Below are positions 23,301-35,300 of a DNA stretch of 64,000 bases, in pieces. A model generated the notes under the pieces. That model saw only the letters and a list, made by a program, of their open reading frames with translations, searched no databases and was not told the origin of the DNA. Position 1 is the stretch's first letter. Every line of letters begins with the position of its first letter. Position numbers and translations under genes: made by a program. Source of the stretch: Plumapathes pennacea (lineage: Eukaryota > Cnidaria > Anthozoa > Antipatharia > Myriopathidae). Where the stretch lies: contig OZ038464.1 in assembly GCA_964036295.1 (NCBI GenBank), forward strand, positions 12,634,001-12,698,000, in the 5' to 3' direction.

Positions 23301-26300
23301 TTGAACTTCTCTGGAGGTACCTATCACAACATTTCCCACATGATTTGAGTGAATTCGAGAACCTGCCATTAATCCCTGTTAGCAGGTCAGAGAACACGGT
23401 AACCCTGGCAAGACTACACTGTCCATCTACATTAGTGTTGCAGTCTCCATCGTATGGCAGTCTGGACGGCATTGTGGTTGAAGTGCTCCAGGGTCTTGGA
23501 ATTACAATTGTAAGCGAGTTACCAGATGTCGTGAAGTCTCACCCAGCTATCCTGAAGTATATTCGTCTTCCATTGGTCTCTCCAGTACTCCAAGCCATGG
23601 TAACTCAGTTTTCCGCGGGATATAAGGACGTCGAGAAGCGACTTCAGCGCCTAAGCATCGAATACAAGCGAGCCCTAAGGAGCTTTATCGCCAAGGCCCC
23701 TACATTCAGCACTGAAGTGCAAGAACTCGTCCAACACCTTCCTCTGTTTGAAACCCTACAAGGCAGTGGATCCAGAGCATCCCGGTTTGTGACATCTCGA
23801 AAGATCTGTACAGCAGCTCCTAAAACGCCCCTGCCCGTGAAAGTGTTGACTGAGTTGATCGACATAAGCCACAGTGATTCTGAAACTCTTGCAAGATTGA
23901 GCGGAGTAAATATGCTGAAGACAACCGAACTCCTGGATCAATTTGTATTCCCGGATGTTCAGAGTGGAGAATACTCAGAAGATGATATTGACGAACTGAT
24001 GAAACATATCTTCGAGCATTACTCAGAATACAAGAAAGAAATGTCAGAATTTCCGAATGCCATCAAGGATTTACATTTTGTTCCCAGGAGAGATGGCAAA
24101 CGTGTGAAACCGTCAGACCTCTTTGACCCTACAGTAACATATCTTCAAAACATTCTGGCAGGTGAAGATGTCTTTCCCAATGATCCAGTCTACACCCAGC
24201 TTGGTGTGCTTGGAATTCTGAGAGAACTCGGTCTGAAGAAAGAGAAGAAGGACTTGATAGCTTGTGATGTTCTGAAGAGTGTTTGCCATACCGAGAAAAT
24301 GGCTAAAGAGGGCAAAGCTAACGATGCTCAAGGAAAGGCCCGTGCCATACTTGAACATCTGAACGACAATGTTCAGATGATGCAGGACATTGCAGATGGA
24401 GAACCACTTGGAAATGTCCTCAGAAGACATTCCTGGATTCCGACAATGACAGCAGGCCGACCACCTTCATACCCAGAGAAGCTACCTTTTTGTATTCCAA
24501 ACAATGCGCATTTACTCAAGCCAACAGAATTGACAAGCTCTGACTTTGTTCATGTAATAGGAACTGTCAAACCAGTGGTAAGAATTGAGGACAACTATCT
24601 ATCAAACATCGCTGAATTTTTCGAGTGGACAAAAGCACCGGACACCGAGGACGTTATAGTGCATCTGACAAAGGTCGTTGAGTTTTACAACGAAGCAGAG
24701 AAGGAGACCTACATGAGTATCGTAAAGAAGATCTACCAGTACCTTCATGATCATCCCAACAAGATTACAGAGGCCTTGTCAAAGCTTCATAAGCAGAAAT
24801 GGATCTGGAATGGAGATGGTTTTTCCTCTCCCCAAACTATGGTCTTTGCGAAGCCATTCACTGATTTGACACCGTACATCTGTCCGCTGCCGTCAGAAGT
24901 GAGCAAGTTCAAGGATGTATTCATGGCAGGTGGAATGAAGCAAGAGAGCAAGATGTCACTTCTGTTGCGAGTGTTAGAATTGATTAAAGAAAAGTACGAC
25001 AAAGAAGAGAACCACAAAAGTGTGGACGTAAAACACGACCTCCAGCTGTCCACCCTCATTCTCAACGAACTAAAGCCGAGTCCCGGAAAGTGCTTGGATG
25101 AAGAGGTAAAAGCGAGGCTTCTCATCCCTACAGACGTGATGGACGATTCTACTCTGTGCTTGGCTTTGGTTGGAGAATGCACATACTGTGATAAAGAGTG
25201 GCTTCAACAAGGCCGTGACAGTAGCGACGTGGATGAAGATGGCTGCATAATCCTGTATGTTCATCGCAACATTTCAAATGACACAGCAGACAGCCTGGGA
25301 GTGCCCAGTCTCATGAGCCGCATTGTGGATGCCGATGAACTGGACGTAGGAGAGGAGTTTGGACAAGAAGAGCCCCTCACTCGCAGCATTAACCGCCTTT
25401 TAGAGGGTTACACTGATGGCTTTGCCGTGCCCAAAGAGCTGATTCAGAATGCTGACGATGCTGGAGCCACCGAAGTCAAATTCCTGTACGATGAACGAAC
25501 GAATGAAGATTACATGACTTGCTTGCTTGATGAGGGTATGAAAGCATGTCAAGGGCCAGCCTTTTGGGCGTACAACAACGCAGTGTTTACCGACGAAGAT
25601 TTCCAAAACATTACTAAACTGAACGGTGCCACCAAAGAAAGCGACACAGAAAAGATTGGAAAGTTCGGTTCTGGATTCAATGCTGTGTACAACCTCACAG
25701 ATGTGCCAAGCTTTGTGAGTAGAAACAGTCTAGTGATCTTTGATCCTCACAAAACCCATCTTGGGAAGGCTATCCGAAATGGCAAGCCGGGTATCAGGAT
25801 CGACTTGAGGACAGAGCAGAAAAACAAACAGAAACTTCGTCAACTTGCCAACCAGTTCAAACCATTCAACGGTATCTTTGGGTGTGACCTCAGTCCCGGA
25901 GCAGAGAGGAAGTCTTATGCTGGAACTCTGTTTCGGTTTCCTCTGAGGACCAAAGAGCAAGCTTTCAAGAGCGAGTTAAAGGATCTGCATTACGATGACA
26001 TGGAGATGCGGGAGCTGCTAACCAAACTCGTGGAAGGCACAGAATCACTGCTACAGTTCACCCAAACAGTGTGTCGGGTTTCTGTGTACCATTTACCCAA
26101 AAGCTCATCTGGAACACCAAAGCCACAAAAACTGTTTGAGTTGACGAAGTCAGCAGCAAGAGTGATCCGGAATGTATCTCTGTCTTTCCCACTTCCACCC
26201 ACCGTAGAAAGTCTTAAGCAGCAGGAAAAAGACTTTGCAAAACAAACCAGCTTCCTTCGAGCGTCGTCGTATGCACTAAAAATATTCAAGTGTTCGGAAG

Positions 26301-29300
26301 ATTTTCCAAGGTCGTCCATGGTGATTGACATTGAAATGAGGTACACGGAAAAAGGAGCCCATTTTTTTAGTCTGAAAGTAGACAGACAGAATACAGTTTC
26401 GTGGCTAGTATCGTCAACAATGGGAACCCGGTTGGCGTTGGAGCTCGCCAAGAAGGAGAAGAATCTCGTTCCCACAGCTGGCGTTGCAGTTTGTTTACGG
26501 CGTGACTCACCAGCAGCATACATCCCTAGACCAATCGATGGCAAAGTGTTCTGCTACCTTCCGTTGCCGTTGCACAGCGACAGTCCTGTTCATGTGAATG
26601 GTTTCTTTGCTGTGGCTTCAAACAGGCGCCATCTGAAAGAAAGAACGGAGGATGACAAACATCAACGTGGGGATGACTGGAATGAAATTCTGATGAAAGA
26701 TGCTTTATCCGAGGCTTACATTTCAGCTCTTGAAGATCTGAAGTCATTGCTCCCAGATCGCCAGGGGTCCTGTGATATCTACGAGCTTTGGCCTAAAGCG
26801 AAGAAAGATTCTTCTGCATTCCAACCCTTGGTAAAGTCATTTTACAGTCGTCTCTTAACAGAAACACCAAGCTCCCCTTCCTTGTTTTCGGATGGAGAAA
26901 AGTGGGCGAGCATCGATGGAGTAGTTTTCTTGGAATCTAGTCTGAGAAACCACCACGAGATTGGAGACGTTGCTTTCAAAGTATTCAAAGCCTGGAAACC
27001 AGACTCGAAAGTGGTTGTAGATGTGCCACTTGAGGTAATGGAATCATTCAAATATTGTGGCTACGAAAGCGAAATCACGAAGAGGACGTATGACAGGGTA
27101 AAGTTCTACCAGGAGATTGTGCTGCGAAACATCAAACACATTGACCCTGTGGAGAGAGATGCCCTGGTGCTCTATGCGGTTGATCAAGTAGACCTCAGAG
27201 CGCTGTTAAAGGACATCCCCTGTATCCCAGCCTCACCCAAAGGAGAGGAGTTAAAATGTCCAAGAGAGCTTGTTGATCCACGTGGAGAGGCATCAGCGCT
27301 GTACAAACCTGAAGATGGCAGGTTTCCATATGGCACCAAGGACACCTTTCTGAGCCCTGTACGACTGGAGACACTCACAGGAGAACTGGGTATGCAAAAA
27401 GATAATCTAAGTTGGGAAGAAGTGGTCGAAAGAGCGCAAAGTGTTCAACCGTTGTCCGTGACCTCAGCAGACCATGCTGGTGCACTTAACCGGAGTAAGA
27501 TGCTTGTTCAGTTCTTGAACAAGAAACTCACCAGAGAAGAAGGCGTCCTTCAAGCAGATGTTTGGAAGAATCTTACTGAAGCTAAGTTTTTGCCAATTCT
27601 TTCAAAGCCAAAATACTTTACATTGAGCTGGAAGGGAGATGACCATGGAGCCAATGCACTTCTTGCTCCGAAGGATGTCTTTCAGAAAAAAGACAAGAAC
27701 CTAGTGTCGTGTACTTGGCCAATCCTCGATGACTCCGCAGATGGTTGTGGACGCCTCTCGGCAAAAGCAGAAGAATTACTTGGATTTAAAGCAAAATCTG
27801 TTTGCTTGAAGGATGTATTGTTTCAGTTAGAAGCCGCAATTACCTCCCCCATCAATTTGCAAAATGTGGACAACTACAAGGTCATAAAAGAGTTGTTGCA
27901 TTCTGTGTACCAATACCTACAGGTGCATCTGGACCAGAAGCGGGGACAAGTAATACCTTTTTTGGCTGGGAAGCAGTTTATTCTAGGGGAGACACACTTT
28001 CTAAAGGCCAAGCAAGTAGCAAGTAGCGAGCATCAAGAAGGCTACCCTCCATATCTCTACAAGCTCCCTTGGGACTTGCTCAGGAACTTTCCTAAGCTCA
28101 TGAGTGAAGCGGGAGTGCGACAATATTTTGATGCAGAAGACTACCAAAAAACCTTGGTTTTGCTAAAGGAGCGATTTACAGACGGCATGCTCGATGATGA
28201 AAGTGTGAACCTTTCCGTTCGTTTGGCGAGTTCGATTGATTCATGTGGTAATGGAGAAAGACTTTCGCTTGCGTCTCACATCTACCTTCCAGACACACAG
28301 GGGTGTTTGTACAAGACGTCTGAACTGTGTGTCAAGGACAGCCACTGGATGCCTGACGAGGAAGGAATAAAGTACGTTCATGAGAAGATCCCTTTTCAGA
28401 CCTCTATTAACCTTGGTGTGAAGACAAGACGACAAGAAACTTTGAGCAAGTGCAGTGAAGGCATTCCTTTTGGCCAAAATGAAAAACTGACCACCCGCAT
28501 CAAACATATCTTAACAGCGTATCCTTGTGAAAAGGAGTTATTGAAAGAACTGCTGCAAAATGCCGATGATGCCCAAGCTACAGAGTTATGTTTCATTAGA
28601 GACCTAAGGCAGCATAAAGATGAACGCGTTTTTTCAGACAGCTGGAAACCGTTGCAGGGACCTGCTTTGTGTGTGTTTAACAACAAACCCTTCACAAACG
28701 CAGATATCAGAGGTATCCAGAGTCTCGGAGAAGGCAGCAAGAGCAATGATCCCAACAAAACGGGTCAATATGGTGTTGGATTCAATGCAGTTTATCACCT
28801 CACTGATGCACCATCATTTTTGTCCAAAGGAAGCGAGATCGGGGAGGTTCTGTGTGTTTTTGACCCGCAATGCAAATTTGTTGATGGTGCAACATTACTG
28901 GAGCCTGGACGGATGTACAAGAATATCGATCATCTCAGAAAATTGTTTACAGATGTCTTTCCTTGCTACTCGGTAAAGCCTTTTCCTGTGGAGAATTCTA
29001 CTATGTTTAGGTTTCCTCTAAGGACCAAGGAGATGGCAGAAGACTCGAGCATCTGCAAAACACCGGTGACCGTGGAGAATCTGGGAGAGATGATGAGCAA
29101 GTTCAAGTCGGAGATATTTGATGTGCTTCTATTCGTGAACTGTGTGAGGAAGATAACACTTTGTGAGGTTGCTGAAAATGGAGAACTTGCAAAGAAAGCT
29201 ACCTATGAAGTTACTGCAACATTAAGCGACGAAGACGCAAAAAACCGCACTGAATTTGCTGACTACGCCACTATGGTTGGAACTCAGCTGAGAAAGAAAG

Positions 29301-32300
29301 CCTTTAATTTAGCCGATGTGAAACAAAAGGAAGTTTCTTATGTTGTCGATCTGAAAGACAACAAAGGTTGCCAGGAGAAATGGTTGGTTGTTCAAAGAAT
29401 TGGTTTTGAAGCAGGGGTGAACATCCCTAGCAGCCTTCTAAATGCCTTCCGAGCAGGGGATCTGACTCTGCTCCCACGTGGAGGGGTGGCACATCTTCTT
29501 CAAAGAACACCCCACACACTCTACCCCAGAAAACCAAAGGCCTTTTGTTTTCTCCCATTGCCCTTTAAAACGGGTCTCCCAGTGCACATCAATGGCCACT
29601 TTGCTCTGGACCATGAAGCCCGCCGACATCTGTGGCGAGACGAGGCTGGAGGGCACCGAAGTGAATGGAACAACACGCTTTTGGGTCAGGTTGTAGCACC
29701 TTGCTATGTCACTTTACTGGCTAATGTACGGAAGTACTTGCAACTGCAACTTGGACCCGATGGGAAGACAGTACTGAACTGTAAGAGGGAGGATGCCGAA
29801 CACCGCATTACCAGTTATTTGGGCCTATTTCCGTCCCTTTATCTTGATGATCCCTACTGGGTGACACTGGCGAAAGAAGTTTATCGGTATATAGACAAGC
29901 ACAGCGTATGCCTTCTGCCTGTAGTGCGCAGCAGTTATTTCAAGCCGATGAAGGCTGACGAGAGAAAGGATGTGGAGATTACCTGGTTTCCTCCATCAGG
30001 AGAAGGGGAAAACAAAGCTTTTTTTAACGACCTACCAGTAACAACGTCCCCCTCCGTCTTAACATACGGCGATTTGAAATCATCAAGCGTACAGAAACCA
30101 AGGAGCCTAAAATCCATTCTCCTTGATGCTGGATTCAACCTAGTCGAGGCTGACTTGAATCTGTACGAGAAATTCCGCAACTCTGATGTCCCCGTCACCT
30201 GTATCACACCTGACGCTGTTTTGACATTTTTCAAGTCGTACCGTACGTGGCAGTCACTCTCCCATCTACCAAACCTCCCACAGCCCGTGAAAGACACCCT
30301 TCTGGAAGATGTTGAATCGGTTCGTATTGTCTTGAATTACTGCAAGAAAGACAAATCTTTTCTTGGGTCCTTGCAGGGACTTCACTTGTTGGTGACGCAA
30401 GATAGCGTGCTTAGAGTGTTTGATTCTTCATGGCCGTCTTTTCTGTCTGGACATGTCGAGGTTCTGCCACAGTGTGCATCAGAGTTTGTCCATCGTTCAC
30501 TGTTCAACGACGTTTTCCACAACGTAGATCCCAAGGAACAACGTACTTTTAAAGTCTTTGATGTGAATGCCATGGCCAGCCGTCTCGACCTCGCCCTCTC
30601 AGCCGATAAGTTCAAGGTGAACCATTACGTTCCATGGGATCCTATGAAGGACCTCGGAACGCTGCCTAGGTCCTGGATAGCTCAAGTGTGGAGGTTCTTG
30701 TACAGTGAGACGAAGAGCGTTCTTAAGGCAAAGGAGTTGTCTGATCCTGGGAAAAGGCTACAAGTTACAGAAAAGCTCAAGCCTTTGAATGACTGGTGTT
30801 TGCTTCCGGCTACGGAAGACAGTCCTACCAAAATGCAATCATCGATTGTCGCTTTGAATCAACCCACTGCTCCATGGCATTACCTTGTACCAATCCATAT
30901 GGCAGATACAGTTATTGATTTTCCAGACGAGAATATGATGTCCCAATTCATAAGAGAAGCACTTCGTAAGCTGGGTTTACCCGAGCTGAACTGCAAAGTT
31001 ATTAGCTTTAACTCGGACCTTGCACGAATGTTGGTGGCTTCCCTTGATAAACCCAGCGAAGTCTTGCGATCCCTGCGTCGAAAGCTCAAGTTGACATCCT
31101 TGAAGGAAGTAGCCCAGCCAAAGGAGTGTGAAACGATTTTGCAGTACTTTAGCAATCATACAAGCTCTCTCAAAGTCGAAGACGCAAGCATACTTAGAAT
31201 GCTGCCTTTCTATCACACTGTCGGCGATGAGCTCGTCAACCTAGCAACTCGGACAGCCTACGTCATCAAAGACCATATCCTAGAGAAAGGGATGGACGTT
31301 TGGCAGAGAAAGGTGGAAACCGTGTTTCTCAAAGGAAATGTTCTATTAAATGGCTTGTATGCATTTTTGAACATCAAATCACTCAGCGAGATTGATTTTT
31401 ACTGCAAGTTCGTTTTCGAACATTTTGATGAGATGGAAGCTGGCGATCGGGTTGCCCATTTGGACCACATTCGCAAGTGCACGCTCCCGTCTGCAGAAGA
31501 ACCCCACAGTGCCAGACTACTGAACTGTCTTCGTAGCCTTCGTTTTCTTCCAGCAGAAGATGGATCTCTGCAACTGGCCAGCTATTTCTACGATCCTGAA
31601 GAACCGGTTTTCAAGGAAATGCTGCATTCAAGTAAGTTTCCTCCAGAACCGTTTTCTTGTCCGGTGGTCTGGCTACCTTTCCTACGTGAGACTGGTCTTG
31701 TTCACGAAGTGACTGCACGCCACTTTGAGGATTTTGCCAAGCAGGTTGCGAAAAGGGCCCTTGACAAGGAGAACAGATGTACACAAACAATGTCACGAGT
31801 CCTACTGACTCATCTGTTTCGGAGACCAAACGTAGCAACGGAGGGTCTACTTGAGAAAGTTCGCCAAATACCCTTCATAAAGCCTCATAAAGCCTCCGAT
31901 AGCCTTTGTAGCGTTCATCACCAATTTGGACGAAGATTAAATGGCGCTCAACCCTACATTTGCTTTGAGGGAGCCGTACCAAAAGATCAAGAGTACATTG
32001 CGTGGACAAGTGTCAATCTGTTGCCCGGAATAGCAAACCCACGCGAGCACCGATTTGAATTTCAGAATAGCTATCCAGGCAAACATCCTCTCAATCAGCG
32101 TTCCAAGTTCTGCACAGAAATTGCCCGACATCTTGGAATTCTGGACGAACCTACGCCTGAACAAGTAGTTACTCATTGTGAGAGAGTCTGCCGACATTGG
32201 GCTGTGAAAACCGACGACCATGACGATCTTAAGGATACAGTCATGAGGCGTATCTATGCATTTTTGCAAAATCATCGAACTCATGAGGCCCTCCTGAAAT

Positions 32301-35300
32301 TACAGCACACCCTCTGTGTACTTGTCGACGAAAGTAAACACCTTGTCCTACCTCGCCAAGTTGTTATTGAACTTATGAGTGAGCAGGAAATCAAGCCTTA
32401 CCTCTACAGGGTTCCTTTTACGTTTGTAAACTTTCGAGAGCTGTTTTTGTCCCTTGGCTCCACCTCTGTCGTAACAGTTGACCAGTACGCTGCGGTGCTG
32501 ATGGCGATACACCAAGAAAGTGGCGGTGAAAAACTGGATCCCAACGAAATCACGAAAGCTTTTAGGGCAGTGAAAGGACTCTTTGAAAAGTTGGAAGAAG
32601 ATCCTGACAAGGGCATTGAAGCTGATGCCCTTTACCTGCCAGGAGCCAAGAAAGATGATCCATCTCGAGTGTTTCTCCGAAGATCTATTACGCTTGTCTT
32701 TGATAATGCTCCACAGTTTCGATATCGTATAAGAGGGTTGGATGAAATGCTTCTCGTAGACCTCACACAGTGTCACCTGAAATCAAGCAACTTCGAAATG
32801 TTGGTTGGAATGCTACCAGAAGAGCTAAGACCCAGGATGTTGACCTCTTTGGTTCAAGAACGTCTCACTGGATCATGCGAGGGATTGCAATTACGAGGGA
32901 AAGCCCAGGAATTGAGTCAACTTCTTACAAGCCAGCCGTTTTCCCGTGCGATCGTCCGGTTGATTCGCCATGAAGATCACAAAGGGGGGAGAAGAACCGA
33001 TGATGGTATTCTGGCAACAGTTCAGAGGAGTTTAAGTGGCATCCGGCTTCATGGTGTTGAGGTTCTGAAGACTCACTTAGTGTACCAGGGAAAGGTTATT
33101 CCAGGAAGTACAATGGTACAACCTTGCTTCGCTGAGAAGTCCGCTAAAGATGGGGAAGTGTGGAATGTGTACATTGCAACTTCCGGCCGCGAGAAGACCT
33201 GGATTTCACAAGTTTCAAAGATTGTGAACGAGATTACAGGCGGCCTCCTGCAAGGATCATTGGTCTACCTTCCTGAGCTCTTGACATGTGCTCCTCTAGA
33301 GATATGGCCCTATTTGGATGTGCAGGGAATCCGTGAAGACAGCTCCTATGACTTCGATGAGGTACTCTACCTCCCAACGCCTGGTACGTTTATTCGTATT
33401 GAAGATCACCATTTGCTGAAAGACGAACTGGAAGACTTCGACCCTGGAGAATATGTTGGCTATGAAGTCGACGATCCAAGTCTAACGAGTGAGGACGACG
33501 CTGCAACATACATCTACGCTGTGATAATCGAAGAAGTCCAACTTGAAGAAGCGCACGTTGTTTCATTTTGGAGGAAGAGGTACAAGATTAACATAGGAAA
33601 TGACAAAGATCCAATCGAAGTCGATGCTGTGGATCTGTACAAGTTCCGCCGCGTAAAGGGTCGGGAATTGGTCCCTTACGAAGGAGATGAAGGAGCCTCT
33701 GCTAGCTCTGCGCCCAAGGACTTGAAAAAAGCAATGGACGAAATCACAAAGTTGCTTGAAGAAGCGTGGAAATTGCCGAAAGAGAAAAGAGACAAGATCA
33801 TCAAACGGCTCTACCTCACTTGGCATCCAGACAAGAATCCAGGAAATGAAGAATTTTGCACCAAGGTATTCCAGCACCTCCTGGTTGAAATCGAACGACT
33901 TTTAGGAGGGACGACATCAGCATCACTCGGGAATTACTACCACGGCGGTTACGGTTCATGCTTTAGTAGATGGAATAATCGCGCACGGACACACCGCGGG
34001 TACCACGACAACTTTCAGGGATATCACTGGAGCTCAGGATTCCGCTCTCACGGAGCCAATCCACAGCCACGCGAGGCAAGAAGATGGCTTCGTCAAGCCA
34101 AAGCTGATCTCGAGGCTGCCGATAACGACATTGGTGGAGGAAAACCATCCTACGAATGGGTTTGTTTCAAGTGTCATCAGGTGATGAATTCACTTTTGTT
34201 TTGCAGCTTTACTACCCCCCACTACCTATTTTGTTGGCTTTTTACCGGTTTCCAGACAACTGCTTTGGAAGCTTTAAAGAATCCTCCTAAATTATTCGTT
34301 TTCTCTGACGTAGGGTTCACTGCTTGGAACATCGCTTGTTGATATCCAGTGATCACAGCGTATAGTGTGTTCCACCAATTGTTAGATATGTATCATCACT
34401 GTCAACGCTTCCAAAATTCTTTAATTATTTTGCTTATTTTTAGCAGCCTCGCACATTTATATCATTCCTTTAATTGCTTTCTCTTGTTTTCGTACGGGTG
34501 GAACGACTTCCTTTTCTTCTCTGGGTCATTACATTTCTTCAGTTGTCACTCTTTTTTTTTTTGCGCTGGTCCTGTTTTTAGACTTTTGTATTACGAATGA
34601 AGCACTGCAGCAAGAATTTTTATTTGAATTGCGCTATTTCAGATGCAACACTTGCAGTTGATTTGGTTATAAAAGAGATCTTTTACTCTGGAAAGCTACT
34701 ACTTCAAGCAATGAGGCACACCAATCACAATTCAAACATTGAAACAAGTTATTGGAGTTCGAATGGAACAACTGGATGAATTGTCTTTCTGGCTTGTAAA
34801 GGCTCCAACAACGACGAGTCATTTACGAATACACGCATTAATTCTAACCTATATTTATCATCTTCCAAATTAGTGACTCCTCTTTTGCATCGTCCAATTT
34901 AGAACTCGTGTTCTTTACAATAGCTCTTGAGCTATATCAGCGATACCAGCTTCCATTTCGTTTTGTTCTCTTTCGTTTATTTGATGTCAACATCCCGGGT
35001 TTGCACCCAGTCCAGGATGTAACGATGACCTATTTTTGGTCAACTCGACTAAGAAACTTCTTTTTAGGCTCTTTAGTTTAATCTCTGAGATGTACGTCTA
35101 AGGCTTGGAAGTGGAGCTGCGTTTATCTGGGCTGGACTTGACTCAAGTCAGCTTTCCTGATCAGGCCAGGCCTTCAGTCTCTGTAGATCATGTGTGGCTG
35201 AGCATCTCTGGGCATTAAGACATCGTCGCCATGTTGGGTGGAACAATATATGGAACAATGATCTTTTGCCAACGTTTATCCAACATAGCCGCCATGACGT

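Noticed and set aside
34181..34342. Continuation of the giant sacsin ORF after CHQ
   Set aside because: The HEPN domain is continued exactly, in phase, by the exon at 35370. The tail after the GTGATG donor is unlike sacsin.
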